Shown here one piece after another: positions 23,086 through 32,084 of a stretch of DNA of 64,000 bases; the first letter of the stretch is position 1; the number at the start of each line of letters is the position of its first letter. The translations under genes and the position numbers were made by a program. Below the pieces are notes generated by a model, which did not search any database, was not told the origin of the DNA, and saw only the letters and a program-made list of their open reading frames with translations. This DNA comes from Gemmatimonadaceae bacterium (GTDB lineage Bacteria > Gemmatimonadota > Gemmatimonadetes > Gemmatimonadales > Gemmatimonadaceae), in contig DATNEW010000012.1 of assembly GCA_035606695.1 (NCBI GenBank), positions 1-64,000 on the forward strand. Direction: 5' to 3'.

Positions 23086-24729
23086 ATGAGCACCGGCGCA
23101 ACCAAGGCGGAATTGTCGCCGGCGGTGGCGACGCTGCTCGAGCGCGCGCAGCAGTCGGAGCGGTCGGGGCGGCGGGAGTTGTCGCGCCAGTATTATGAGT
23201 CGGCGTTGTACCTGCTGCGGTTGGGCGATGGCGAGCACGCCGCGACCATCATGCGCCGGATCGCTCGGACGTATGCCGACGACGGCGTGTATGACGTGGC
23301 CCTTGACTGCTTCGAGGCCGCCCTCGCCTCGGCTGAAGCGCGGTCCGACAGTTCGGGCGCGGCGCATGCTATCAACGGCCTTGCAGTGGTGCACTTGATT
23401 CGCGGAGACTTGGACGAAGCCACTTCGCTTTACACGCGTGCGAAGACCTTTGTGACGCCCGCCGGCGAGCCCCAGCTCGATGCGATGATCACCCAGAACC
23501 TCGGTATCATCGCAAGTATGCGTGGTGAGCTTGAGGTTGCAATCGATCAGTTCACTTCCTGTCTGGCCACATATCGTACTGCAGGTCTCCGCGAACGCAT
23601 CGGACCAGTGCTTAACAATATTGGGTTGGTTTTCACCCGGCTCAACCGGTTCGCTGATGCCGAAGCGGCGTACGATGAAGCAATCGAACATTGCGCTGTC
23701 TCAGGCGACCGTCCGAATCGACTCCTTGCGATGGTCAATTCGACAACGCTTTTGCTCGCTCGAGGAGACGTAGATAGCGCCACTAGGCGCTGCGAGCTCG
23801 TGCATTCGGAGGCCACGGCGTTAGGAGATCAGCGGGCTCTCGCCGAAACTGCAAAGAATCAGGGAGTCATCGCTCTCTTGTCCGGAAGGTTGGACGAAGC
23901 CAAGCATTTTCTGTCAGCTGCTTATGACGGTGCCGTCGAGCGCGAGGATTTGTTGCTTGCTGCCGAGACGGCACGCGAACAAGCGAGGCTGTACGAGGCG
24001 ATGGAAGACAGCCGTGGTGTCTTGCGGGCGCTCTCGCGGTCGCACCGCCTATTTTCAAAACTCCGCGCCCAGCGTGACCTGGTGGATTTGCGACACCAAA
24101 TTTCACGGCTTGAGCAACAATTCTTCGATATCGTCACGCGATGGGCTGGATCGATCGAATCAAAAGACCCATATACGCTGGGTCACTGCGAACGAGTAGC
24201 CGACTACGCTTGCGCCCTGGCGCTTGACGCTGGCTTTGACGAGATCACTTTGTTTTGGTTCCGCATTGGCGCGCTGTTGCACGACGTCGGAAAGATCACG
24301 ACCCCAACGGAGATCTTGAACAAACCGGGACGTCTGACAGAGGAAGAGAGAGCGACAATGCAGCTGCATCCCGCAGTCGGTGCCGAGATGCTACGCGATA
24401 TCGAGTTTCCATGGGATATTATCCCGATTGTTCGAAACCATCACGAGCGATGGGATGGCGCGGGTTACCCGGACAGGCTCGCTGGCGATCAGATTCCGCT
24501 GACCGCGCGCATCACGTGTATCGCTGACGTCTTCGATGCCCTGACAAGCGATCGTCCGTACCGGCCAGGATTCAGCCGCGAGAAGGCACTGGAGATGATG
24601 GAAACCGACAGCGGTAAGATGTTTGATCCCGAGCTGCTTCCGCGATTTGTGCGTCTGGTTCGACAACAACCGGTGCATCATGGTTTGCCGTCGCCGATCC
24701 GGCCGATCGCCGCAGCGCCGATCCTTTAA
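23086..24729 (+). CDS. TPR-HD-GYP protein, probable cyclic-di-GMP phosphodiesterase (copy 2)
   Basis: 547 residues from ATG 23086. Starts further upstream give an unrelated leader. It has the same build as copy 1, with TPR array then HD-GYP. The motifs are complete: GALLHDVGKITTP, LHPAVGAEML (the HPxxG that copy 1 lacks), VRNHHERWDGAGYPDRL and ADVFDALTSDRPYR. From roughly 23,400 onward codon use is visibly less GC-rich than in copy 1 and the neighbours (for example AATATTGGGTTGGTTTTC), which points to a different recent history such as transfer or slower GC drift. Its stop shares the TTTAAA sequence with the greA stop on the other strand. Confidence 0.87.
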   Translation: MSTGATKAELSPAVATLLERAQQSERSGRRELSRQYYESALYLLRLGDGEHAATIMRRIARTYADDGVYDVALDCFEAALASAEARSDSSGAAHAINGLAVVHLIRGDLDEATSLYTRAKTFVTPAGEPQLDAMITQNLGIIASMRGELEVAIDQFTSCLATYRTAGLRERIGPVLNNIGLVFTRLNRFADAEAAYDEAIEHCAVSGDRPNRLLAMVNSTTLLLARGDVDSATRRCELVHSEATALGDQRALAETAKNQGVIALLSGRLDEAKHFLSAAYDGAVEREDLLLAAETAREQARLYEAMEDSRGVLRALSRSHRLFSKLRAQRDLVDLRHQISRLEQQFFDIVTRWAGSIESKDPYTLGHCERVADYACALALDAGFDEITLFWFRIGALLHDVGKITTPTEILNKPGRLTEEERATMQLHPAVGAEMLRDIEFPWDIIPIVRNHHERWDGAGYPDRLAGDQIPLTARITCIADVFDALTSDRPYRPGFSREKALEMMETDSGKMFDPELLPRFVRLVRQQPVHHGLPSPIRPIAAAPIL

Positions 24730-25208
24730 AGATCGGCCTCTTCGGTTGCGTGGATCGTTTTGAGTTCCACGACTTTGAGCTGACGCACTAATGTCGGCAG
24801 CCTGAGAAAGGCGATCTCTCCGACCGCCTTGCCAAGTAGCGCACGACCGATAGGAGACGCCATCGTGACGTGGCCCTCTTCGAATTCGAGAGCGTCGCCG
24901 AAGACGAGGTAATAGGTCTCTTTCGATCCCGTCTTTTCATCCTGAACGACGACCCTTGAACCCAAGCCGACACGGTCGGACGGGATCTGTGTCGGATCAA
25001 TCGATGACAACTTGCTTAGGCGCTGCCGAAGTTGACCGAGGCGTGCCTGAACGAACTGCTGGCGCTCGAGCGCAGCCTTATACTCGCTGTTTTCCCGGAG
25101 ATCGCCCAGCTCGACTGCTTTTCGAATTTCCTGCGGCAGAGTGACGTTGAGCTCGTACTGCAGCTTTTCGACTTCCTCTCCGAGTTTTGCCTTCAGCGCT
25201 TCGATCAT
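24726..25208 (-). CDS. greA: transcription elongation factor GreA
   Basis: 160 residues, the usual size. The N-terminal coiled-coil finger has EVEKLQYELNVTLPQEIRKAVELGDLRENSEYKAALERQQFVQARLGQL, with the acidic tip residues of the GDLREN segment that act in RNA cleavage. The C-terminal FKBP-like domain includes VVVQDEKTGSKETYYLV and SPIGRALLGKAVGE. It rescues backtracked RNA polymerase by stimulating transcript cleavage. The ATG is at 25208; an intrinsic terminator for the upstream small genes lies just before it, so greA needs its own promoter in the ~25 bp left or relies on read-through. Confidence 0.95.
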   Translation of the reverse strand: MIEALKAKLGEEVEKLQYELNVTLPQEIRKAVELGDLRENSEYKAALERQQFVQARLGQLRQRLSKLSSIDPTQIPSDRVGLGSRVVVQDEKTGSKETYYLVFGDALEFEEGHVTMASPIGRALLGKAVGEIAFLRLPTLVRQLKVVELKTIHATEEADL

Positions 25209-25230
25209 GTGCAGTCGCGATTTCGAGATA

Positions 25231-25268
25231 CAAAAAAAGTGCAGCGCCCGGGAGTAAGCCGGGCGCTG
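25231..25268 (-). terminator. intrinsic terminator of the small-gene transcript
   Basis: Read on the minus strand, a 10-bp GC-rich stem (CAGCGCCCGG 25242-25251 with CCGGGCGCTG 25259-25268, 7-nt loop) is followed four bases later by seven T residues (A-run 25232-25238 on the plus strand). It closes the transcript carrying the two small genes at 25323-25735 and separates them from greA. Confidence 0.8.
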
Positions 25269-25322
25269 TCTAACATTCTCAAGTTACGGGCCGGGTCGAC
25301 CTCAGCAAAGGGTCCGGACGGA

Positions 25323-25460
25323 CTACCGGCGCTGAGTCGCAGTCTCAGTGGGTCGCGGATGGTCGACGGTTCTGACCTCGTTCGAGTCGGGAGTATTGTT
25401 TAAGTGGCTCTCAATCGCCACAGCAAAACCGAGCAAGGTCACACAGGTATTCGGGCGCAT
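25323..25460 (-). CDS. putative 45-residue peptide
   Basis: It starts at ATG 25460-25458 with GGAG exactly 9 bp upstream (25470-25473), the same ribosome-site spacing as the lipopeptide gene before it. The peptide has a hydrophobic stretch CVTLLGFAVAIES near its N-terminus, then a polar, Pro/Thr/Arg-rich tail. It is followed by the intrinsic terminator at 25231-25268. There is no known family and too little sequence to judge coding bias, so confidence rests on the ribosome site and the operon position. It could be a processed signal peptide or a small membrane-associated protein; neither is shown. Confidence 0.42.
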   Translation of the reverse strand: MRPNTCVTLLGFAVAIESHLNNTPDSNEVRTVDHPRPTETATQRR

Positions 25461-25540
25461 GATAGAAAACTCCAGTACAGAAGAGTCCAGTTTGCAGGCA
25501 GGTTTAGGCACGCGAACTCGCCGACGCGGGCCGGGATCGG

Positions 25541-25735
25541 CTACGGATTGCCGGTGCACGTGGAGTCAGCTACCGATTGATCAGCCGAACACTTGTCGCC
25601 CGTGGCATAGATATACCCACTATGCGACGCCTTCGCCCCAGCCTGGCGCGCATGCGACGTCGGTTCAGTCATAGAAGCACAAGCGCCAAGCACAATGGCC
25701 GCGGCGATCAACGAAAGACGAAAGGCGGTACGCAT
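25541..25735 (-). CDS. small lipoprotein-like peptide
   Basis: 64 residues from ATG 25735-25733, with GGAG 9 bp upstream. The N-terminus RLSLIAAAIVLGAC-AS is a textbook lipoprotein signal with lipobox LGAC, leaving a mature part of about 46 residues. That part has two Cys eleven residues apart (KCSADQSVADSTC) that could form a disulfide. It is first of a two-gene transcript that ends at 25231. It faces the large SARP-like regulator gene across a 271-bp gap. The function is unknown. Confidence 0.6.
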   Translation of the reverse strand: MRTAFRLSLIAAAIVLGACASMTEPTSHARQAGAKASHSGYIYATGDKCSADQSVADSTCTGNP

Positions 25736-25757
25736 GATGTACTACTCCAGAGAATTC

Positions 25758-25797
25758 GATTGAGTGGTGGGGCGGCTTCAGCGCCACGCCACCAATC
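25758..25797 (-). promoter_or_regulatory. hairpin in the 5' leader of the small-gene operon
   Basis: GATTG...GGGCG (25758-25774) and CGCC...CAATC (25782-25797) can pair over about 14 bp with two mismatches and one bulge. The hairpin ends 10 bp before the Shine-Dalgarno of the lipopeptide gene. The rest of the gap (25798-26006) holds three GYTAGCG heptamers (25809-25835) and a C-rich run, and no clear promoter for the regulator gene was found. The hairpin may be a leader control element or chance. Confidence 0.35.
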
Positions 25798-26006
25798 AAA
25801 TCCCCACCGTTAGCGCAGCGTTAGCGACGCTAGCGCCACACAAATCGGAAACTCTGACGGTTTTCCACCCCGCGCCGCCGACCCGCGCCGCCGCCTTGTG
25901 ACGTTTCGTTCCTTGCCGCCCTCCCCTTATAGTCCTATCTATCCTGCGCGACGCCGCATGGATTTCCCGCCGTTTCCCGCCGTATTCAGCTGTATCTCCG
26001 CTCTTC

Positions 26007-29000
26007 ATGCAGTGTCGTCTGTACACGCTCGGCCGCGCCGCCGCTTCCGTCGGTGACCGCACCCTCGATCCAGCCGCCGAGCTCGTCTTCGCCGGAGTGC
26101 TCTACCTCGCACTCGAAGCCGGTCGCCCAATCCCGCGCGGCCAACTCCAAACGCTCCTCTGGCCCGACGCCCCGCACGAACGCCAGGGCGCCCGCCTTCG
26201 CTGGCTCCTCAACCGCCTGCGGACACTCCGCCTTCCGATCACCGCCACGGCGACGAGCGTCACCCTCGACGCCGCTTCTACCTCCGTAGACTACCTCGCG
26301 GCCGAGGACGTCGAGCTCGACGAGATCGGCGAAATCCTCGCCGGATACAACCCCACCTTCTCCGAACCCTTCACGCGCTGGCTCGACGAGAAGCGCGAGA
26401 CGATCGCGACCGAAACGGTCCGCCGCCTCCTGCCGCGTCTGACCAACGCCCAGCAAGCCGAGGATTGGTCGCTCGTCAACCGTGTCGCCGCGGCGATGCT
26501 GCGCGTCAGTCCGCTCAACGAAGAAGCGGTCCTCGCCATCGCTGAAGCACGCTGCCAGCTCGGCGCCAAAGCCCAGGCGCTCACCGGTCTCGAGACGTAC
26601 CTCGACGCGCTCGGCGAAGATCGAACGGAGCTCCGGCTGCCCGCCGAAGTCCTTCGGCGGCGCATCACAAAGAGTGAAAGCGGTATTTCGCGCGCGACCG
26701 AGCCGCCATTCGTAGGCCGCGCCGAACAGGTGCGCCGGATCTCGGCGCTGATCGGCGCCGCGCGCGCGGGCACCGGGGGCGCGCTCATGCTCAGCGGACC
26801 GGCCGGCATCGGGAAGACGCGCTTGCTCGACGAGGCGGTTTCGCGCAACGCCACCGCCAGCCTTCAGACGATTCGCGTTCGCTGCGACCCGGCGACCGCC
26901 GATCGTCCGCTCGCGGCACTCGCCGATCTCATCGCCAAGGCCTGCGAGCTGCGCGGCGCGATCGGTGCCGATCCCGCGAGTTTTTCGCGACTGTCCCAGT
27001 TCGCCCAGGCCGCCAAGGACGACGACGACGCCCCACAAGCGAGCCCGGAGTTTCTGCGGTCGCAACTGTGCGCGTCGCTCATCGACGTCCTCGAAGCGTC
27101 GAGCGCGGAAGCACCGGTGGTGATCATCGTCGACGACGTGCAGTGGGCGGGACGCTCGCTCGATGCGCTGTGGACGCAACTCGCCGCGTGGAGTGAAACG
27201 CATCGGGTCGCGATGTTGTTCGGCTGCCGCACGCCGGCCGCCGAGGAACCGTCGTTCAAACCGGCGACGATCGCACTGCCCATGCTCGACAGCGCGGCCG
27301 CGGAGTCGCTGCTCGATCAATTGCTCACGCAGCTCGAGCGCGCGGCCACGCCGGACGTGCGGCGAGCACTGCTCGTGCGCTGCGGTGGAAGCCCGCTCTT
27401 CATGCGCGAGATGACGCGGCAGTGGGCCCTCACCGGCTCGATCGACCAGTTGCCGACGTCGCTCGCGGGATTGTTCGACGCCGGCATCGCGTCGCTCAGC
27501 GCACCGGCCCTCCGCGCGCTCGAAGTCGCATCGATCCTCGGCACGCAGGCGACGCTCGAGCGCATGGAGCGGCTCATGCAGCTCCCGCGCGGCATGTTCA
27601 TCGACGCGATCGTCGAGCTCGAGAACGAAGGCATCCTGAGCGCCGACGCGAAAGGCAACGTGTACGGCCACGTGTTCTGGTCCGACGTTGCGATGCGCCG
27701 TGTTTCGGATGCGGTCGCGCGCGTGTTGCATCGGCACGCGGCGGAGTGTCTCGACGACGAGCTCGCGAGCGAGCCGTCGCCGCAGCTCTTGTGGGAATCC
27801 GCGCGACACTGGCACGGTGCGTCGCGTCCGGATCGCGCGCGCGTTGCGATCTCGCGCGGCGCCGATCATCTCGTGCAGCACGGGTTCCCCGAGGAAGCCG
27901 CGAACGTGCTGCACGTTGCCGCCGAAGCAGCGGAAGATCCGATCGAGCAGCTTTCGCTATTGCGCCGGCGCATCGATTTGCTCGTGATGGCGGGCCGCAT
28001 GAACGATCTGCCCAACGAGATCGATCGCCACGAGTCGCTCGCGATGCAGCTCAATCCCGCATACGACGCGCACAACGACCTCGAGATGACGCGCCTGTTC
28101 GTGAGTCACGTGCAACGCGGCGAGATCGAAGTCGTGCAGCGTTCGGCGCTCGCGTGCGCGCGAAACGCCGGTGCCACGACGGGGCATCGCTTGCGCGCGG
28201 CGAAGGAATCGGCGCGGATGTCGGCGCTCATCGCGCCCGAAACGCTCGACGAGCTGCGCGACATCGTCACAGCGCTTCAACCGACGACGCGCGACGATCG
28301 CTGGAATCGCGACTACACGCTCTACGAATATTCGGTCGCGCGCGGAGACCTGGATGAAGCGGTTCGCGTGAGCGAAGGGATGGTCGCCGACGCACGCGAC
28401 GTGGGGCCGCGGCTCCTCGCGTCGGCGCTGTCGCTCCGCGGCCAGGCGTATCTGCTCGTCGGCCGCTTCGGCGACGCGCGAGCCACGTTCCGCGAGTCAA
28501 CCGATCTCTCGCGCAAGAAAGGTCTGATCGATTGCGCGACGACCGCGTACGACGCGTGGGTGGGCTTCAGCCTCGACCTCGATGCACCCGTCGTGACGCG
28601 CGCGCTCATCAAGGAAGCGGAACAGCCGGTGTTTGCATTCGGTTCGCTCGGCGGCACGGCGAGCTCGCGTTTGTTCGCGAATCACGAAGCGCAGCTCGCC
28701 GCGATGGAAGGCCGCGCGCGCGACGCGCTCGACGTCGTGCACGGACTGGGTGATTCACTCGAGTGCGCTGTGCCGCGCTGGCGTGCGCGCTTTCTTGCGA
28801 TCCATCTTGCCGCGCGGGTGGCGCTGGGCGAGCGTGCACATCTCGACGACATCGTCGGTCGCCTGGCGACGTGCTTCGATCGCGCGGGCCACTGGCTCGA
28901 TTGGCCGGCGACCATCTACGCGCGCTACCTGCACACCGAGCGCGGCGTGGACGTCGCCGCCGAGTTCGCGACGCGGTACATCAACGAGGTGCGGCGCGAA

Positions 29001-29120
29001 CGGTATGCGCCGCCGCAGATACTGCTCGACATCGCGTCGCGCGTAGATGGAATCATCACGACCGCCGCCAAACCCGCCGCGCCCGCGAGCCCGACGACCA
29101 GAATCGCACTCGGCGGCTGA
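26007..29120 (+). CDS. SARP-like regulator: winged helix + BTAD + AAA ATPase + TPR-like C-terminus
   Basis: 1037 residues. An OmpR-like winged helix (1-95; GRPIPRGQLQTLLWPDAP ... LRWLLNRLRTL) is followed by a bacterial transcriptional activation (BTAD) helical domain (about 100-220). A STAND-type AAA domain (about 230-560) has Walker A LSGPAGIGKTRLLDEAV and Walker B VVIIVDDVQWAG. A long alpha-helical TPR-like region (about 600-1030) follows. Proteins of this build are ATP-dependent transcription activators that wait for an effector bound by the C-terminal repeats. The effector is unknown; the adjacent small peptides are candidates only by position. The reverse-strand open frame of similar extent is a GC shadow. 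Confidence 0.87.
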   Translation: MQCRLYTLGRAAASVGDRTLDPAAELVFAGVLYLALEAGRPIPRGQLQTLLWPDAPHERQGARLRWLLNRLRTLRLPITATATSVTLDAASTSVDYLAAEDVELDEIGEILAGYNPTFSEPFTRWLDEKRETIATETVRRLLPRLTNAQQAEDWSLVNRVAAAMLRVSPLNEEAVLAIAEARCQLGAKAQALTGLETYLDALGEDRTELRLPAEVLRRRITKSESGISRATEPPFVGRAEQVRRISALIGAARAGTGGALMLSGPAGIGKTRLLDEAVSRNATASLQTIRVRCDPATADRPLAALADLIAKACELRGAIGADPASFSRLSQFAQAAKDDDDAPQASPEFLRSQLCASLIDVLEASSAEAPVVIIVDDVQWAGRSLDALWTQLAAWSETHRVAMLFGCRTPAAEEPSFKPATIALPMLDSAAAESLLDQLLTQLERAATPDVRRALLVRCGGSPLFMREMTRQWALTGSIDQLPTSLAGLFDAGIASLSAPALRALEVASILGTQATLERMERLMQLPRGMFIDAIVELENEGILSADAKGNVYGHVFWSDVAMRRVSDAVARVLHRHAAECLDDELASEPSPQLLWESARHWHGASRPDRARVAISRGADHLVQHGFPEEAANVLHVAAEAAEDPIEQLSLLRRRIDLLVMAGRMNDLPNEIDRHESLAMQLNPAYDAHNDLEMTRLFVSHVQRGEIEVVQRSALACARNAGATTGHRLRAAKESARMSALIAPETLDELRDIVTALQPTTRDDRWNRDYTLYEYSVARGDLDEAVRVSEGMVADARDVGPRLLASALSLRGQAYLLVGRFGDARATFRESTDLSRKKGLIDCATTAYDAWVGFSLDLDAPVVTRALIKEAEQPVFAFGSLGGTASSRLFANHEAQLAAMEGRARDALDVVHGLGDSLECAVPRWRARFLAIHLAARVALGERAHLDDIVGRLATCFDRAGHWLDWPATIYARYLHTERGVDVAAEFATRYINEVRRERYAPPQILLDIASRVDGIITTAAKPAAPASPTTRIALGG

Positions 29121-29132
29121 TAGCTTTCCGAC

Positions 29133-29924
29133 ATGACGCTCGACATCGAACGCCACGGAGACGTGACGAGGCTGCGCATGTCCAGCTGGGCCACGCGCGC
29201 CGTGCGGCTCGATGTCAGCGCGTACGTGATTCGCGGCGTCATGATCGATACGGGCTTCCGCCGGCTGCGGCATGAATTGTTGCGCGCCGTACGCGAACTG
29301 AATATTCGCGGAGCGATCGTCACGCACTGGCACGAAGACCACGCCGGCAACGCGGCCGAGCTCAGCGCGCTCGGTGTGCCGATCGCAATGCGTGAGGATA
29401 CGCGCGCAATTCTTCGCCGGCCGCCCGACATTCAGGTCTACCGGCGCGTCGTGTGGGGACGGCCGCCGGCGTTAGTGTCGGAAAGTCCAGGACTCGACGC
29501 CGAAGGCCTCGAGACGATCCACACGCCCGGCCACTCGACCGACCATCAGGTGGCGTGGGACCAGGCGACGCGTACACTCTTCTCCGGCGATCTCTGGCTC
29601 GGCGTTCGCGCGCGGGTGCTCCACGCATCCGAAGATCCGTATCGGATCATCGACAGTCTGCGCCTGGTCGCCGCGCTCGAACCTGCGCGAATGTTCGACG
29701 CGCATCGCGGTGTGGTCGAGCGTCCGGCGGACGCGTTGCGCGCGAAGATCGACTGGCTCGGAGCAACACTCGCCGACATCGAGCGCCGCATCCACCGCGG
29801 CGAGCGCGATCGCCAGATCGTCCGCGAAGCACTCGGCGGCGAAGAAATGGCCGCCGTGGTGTCACACGGCGACTATTCGCGGCGCAATCTGGTGAAGGCG
29901 GTCAGGCGGCGGCTGTCATCCTGA
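29133..29924 (+). CDS. MBL-fold metallo-hydrolase
   Basis: 263 residues. The dinuclear zinc motif is [10 protein letters not shown] (HxHxDH) near residue 70. The third His is in [10 protein letters not shown], the bridging Asp in LFSGDLWLG, and the last His is probably in FDAHRG. It is cytoplasmic, with no signal peptide. It lies 12 bp after the SARP-like regulator and is probably co-transcribed with it. A glyoxalase-II, lactonase or nucleotide-ester substrate cannot be told apart. Its stop codon falls in the motif GTCATCCTGAGG, which also holds the stop of the converging deoxyhypusine-synthase-like gene, so the two tails overlap by 9 bp. Confidence 0.88.
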   Translation: MTLDIERHGDVTRLRMSSWATRAVRLDVSAYVIRGVMIDTGFRRLRHELLRAVRELNIRGAIVTHWHEDHAGNAAELSALGVPIAMREDTRAILRRPPDIQVYRRVVWGRPPALVSESPGLDAEGLETIHTPGHSTDHQVAWDQATRTLFSGDLWLGVRARVLHASEDPYRIIDSLRLVAALEPARMFDAHRGVVERPADALRAKIDWLGATLADIERRIHRGERDRQIVREALGGEEMAAVVSHGDYSRRNLVKAVRRRLSS

Positions 29925-31121
29925 GGCGCCCGCCCGCTCGAACTCGCGCCGTAAGAGATTCATCATCTTCTCTCGCTGCTCGTACAACCGCCTGAGCGGC
30001 CGCTTCGCGTGTCGCGCGTGCGCATACGCCGTCAACAGCGGCAGCGCGACCGTCGAATCGAGGTAACAGACGACCGCATCCGGCAGGCGATCGGGATCGA
30101 TCTTGCCCCAGCTCACCGCTTCAGCCGGCGTTGCACCCGATAGCCCGCCGGTGTCCGGGCGCGCATCGGTGATCTGCAGAAAGAAGTCGTGCCCCTTCTC
30201 GTCGATCCCGAGTACTTCCTGAATTTGCGGCTCCGTCTGGAGCATGAAGTTCTTTGGGGAGCCGCCGCCACAGATCAACACGCCCGACTTACCGCCGCCG
30301 CGCTTCGCCGTCAGCACGATGGACGCCGTCTCGTTCACGTCGAGGTTCGGATCGATCACGCATTTGTTCCCCTCGAGCGCCAGCGCGGCGATGTTCATGC
30401 CGATCGACGAGTCGCCGGGCGACGAGGTGTAGATCGGCACGCCCGCGGCATAGGCGGCCGAGAGCAGCGACTTCTGCCCGAGACCCAGCATCTTCTCGCG
30501 CTCACGCACGTACTTGCCGCACAGATAGTGAAACTCCGCGCTGGACATCGAGCGCTGGAATTCCTTGCCCTGTATGATTTTTCTAAAGAACGCGTCCGTC
30601 GACAGCAAAACGTCGTAGTCGAAGAAAATGTCGTAGATGCGGACGACACCCTCTTCGCGCAGCACGACGTCGGACTCCTGCGGGTTGCCGCGATGCATCG
30701 CGAGCCCCAAGCCGAAATGCGTGTCGTGATACAGATTCGCGCCCGTCGAAATGATCCAGTCGACGTACCCACTTTCGATCAGCGGAATCAGCGCCGCCAT
30801 CCCGAGCCCCGCCGGCGTCAACGCACCAGTCAACGTCATGCCGATCGTCACATCGGGCTCGAGCATCTTCTTCGTGAAGAGCTGACAGGCTTCGCGCAGC
30901 CGCGCCGCGTTGTACGCTAGAAACGCGTTGTCGATCAGATCCGCGGCTGATTCACTCCCATCGATACGCCGCGGATCGATGCGATCGCCGCGCAAGAATT
31001 TGCTCTTTTCGTGGGCGGTATGCTTTTGCCCGGCGCGCTCGCGCTCCTCAGCGGCGCGCTTCTGCTCGGCCTTGGGGCCGGCCGCCGATGCCTTTCCGCT
31101 CGCACTCTTCTTCTTCGCCAT
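29916..31121 (-). CDS. deoxyhypusine-synthase-like protein
   Basis: 401 residues. The NAD-binding DHS fold is evident from [69 protein letters not shown] and the catalytic-lysine motif EAVSWGKI. In eukaryotes and archaea this enzyme transfers the butylamine group of spermidine to eIF5A. Bacteria have no eIF5A, and bacterial members are thought to act in polyamine metabolism, for example making homospermidine. The first ~40 residues are a Lys/Ala/Glu-rich extension not needed for the fold. It begins 3 bp after the LOG-family gene, with which it must be co-transcribed. Confidence 0.88.
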   Translation of the reverse strand: MAKKKSASGKASAAGPKAEQKRAAEERERAGQKHTAHEKSKFLRGDRIDPRRIDGSESAADLIDNAFLAYNAARLREACQLFTKKMLEPDVTIGMTLTGALTPAGLGMAALIPLIESGYVDWIISTGANLYHDTHFGLGLAMHRGNPQESDVVLREEGVVRIYDIFFDYDVLLSTDAFFRKIIQGKEFQRSMSSAEFHYLCGKYVREREKMLGLGQKSLLSAAYAAGVPIYTSSPGDSSIGMNIAALALEGNKCVIDPNLDVNETASIVLTAKRGGGKSGVLICGGGSPKNFMLQTEPQIQEVLGIDEKGHDFFLQITDARPDTGGLSGATPAEAVSWGKIDPDRLPDAVVCYLDSTVALPLLTAYAHARHAKRPLRRLYEQREKMMNLLRREFERAGASG

Positions 31122-31124
31122 TGA

Positions 31125-32084
31125 TCAAACTTTGCTGTTGTTCGGTGATTTCCACGCCTGGATCACGGCGTCGGCCGCTTCGCGCGGATCGTCGGTGAGC
31201 AGCATCAGATCCAGATCGCCCGGTGAGATCTTGCCTTCTCCCAGCACGCGCGACTGGAACCAGCGCACCAGCCCGGCCCAGTAGTGCCGGCCGAACATGA
31301 TGACCGGGAACTGATAGATCTTGCCGGTTTGAATGAGCGTCAACGCCTCGAACGCTTCGTCGAGCGTGCCGTAGCCGCCCGGGAAAATGATGAAGGCATT
31401 TGAGTATTTGATGAACATCGTCTTCCGCACGAAGAAGTAGCGGAAGTTCACCAGCGTATCGACGTACGGATTCGAGCCCTGCTCGAACGGCAGCTCGATG
31501 TTGCAGCCGATCGAGATGCCGCCGCCAAGCTTGGCGCCTTTGTTCGCGGCTTCCATGATCCCAGGACCCGCGCCGGTGATGATCGCGAACCCGGCCTCGG
31601 CCAACAGGCGAGCGGTTTCCTGCGCCGCTTGATATTGCGGATCATCGGGATGCGTCCGCGCGGAGCCGAAGATCGACACGCCGCGCTCGACGTGCGCGAG
31701 ATTGTCGAAGCCCTCGATGAACTCGCCCATGATGCGCATCACACGCCACGGGTCGCTTCGCGTGAAGTCGGTCTGATCGGCGCCGGCTTGCAGCAGCTTC
31801 TCGTCTTCGGTGACGGGATAATCGCGAATCGCTTCGTCGACCTTGCGCGCCGCTCCCGCTGACCTCGGTGCACCCTTTTCAGACGGTGGTGTGCGCCCGG
31901 CGGCGCGATGACCGACTTCGGTTCGCTCGCGAAAGCCTTCCTGCGCTGTGAGGGCGGCTTCCGCCATGACCTCCGGCGTCGCCCGTTTGCCGCCCGCGGT
32001 GCGCGCGTGCTTGCGTTGGGATTTTTTCGGCGCGCGCGATGCCTTGGGTGCGTCGGCGTCGGCGCGTGTACGTTTTTTCGCCAT
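31125..32084 (-). CDS. LOG-family (TIGR00730-type) Rossmann protein with Lys-rich N-terminus
   Basis: 319 residues. The C-terminal two thirds carry the LOG/YgdH nucleotide-binding fold: GVSIFGSARTHPDDPQY, TGAGPGIMEAANKGA and the signature PGGYGTLDEAFEALTLIQ. LOG enzymes release cytokinin bases or, in bacteria, cleave nucleoside monophosphates to base plus ribose-5-phosphate. The first ~90 residues are a basic, Lys/Arg/Ala-rich tail that looks disordered, similar in style to the N-terminus of the next gene product. ATG 32084. It forms a two-gene operon with the deoxyhypusine-synthase-like gene (3-bp gap). Confidence 0.87.
   Translation of the reverse strand: MAKKRTRADADAPKASRAPKKSQRKHARTAGGKRATPEVMAEAALTAQEGFRERTEVGHRAAGRTPPSEKGAPRSAGAARKVDEAIRDYPVTEDEKLLQAGADQTDFTRSDPWRVMRIMGEFIEGFDNLAHVERGVSIFGSARTHPDDPQYQAAQETARLLAEAGFAIITGAGPGIMEAANKGAKLGGGISIGCNIELPFEQGSNPYVDTLVNFRYFFVRKTMFIKYSNAFIIFPGGYGTLDEAFEALTLIQTGKIYQFPVIMFGRHYWAGLVRWFQSRVLGEGKISPGDLDLMLLTDDPREAADAVIQAWKSPNNSKV

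Noticed and set aside
22906-23100. Reverse-strand frame ending at 22906 as a gene
   Set aside because: No usable start or ribosome site before it meets the HD-GYP coding region, and no recognisable motif; at best a relic.
25986-27914. 642-codon open frame on the minus strand opposite the SARP-like gene
   Set aside because: It runs antisense to a gene with clear domains, its product is a Glu/Arg-rich string with no motif, and long reverse frames are expected in GC-rich coding DNA.
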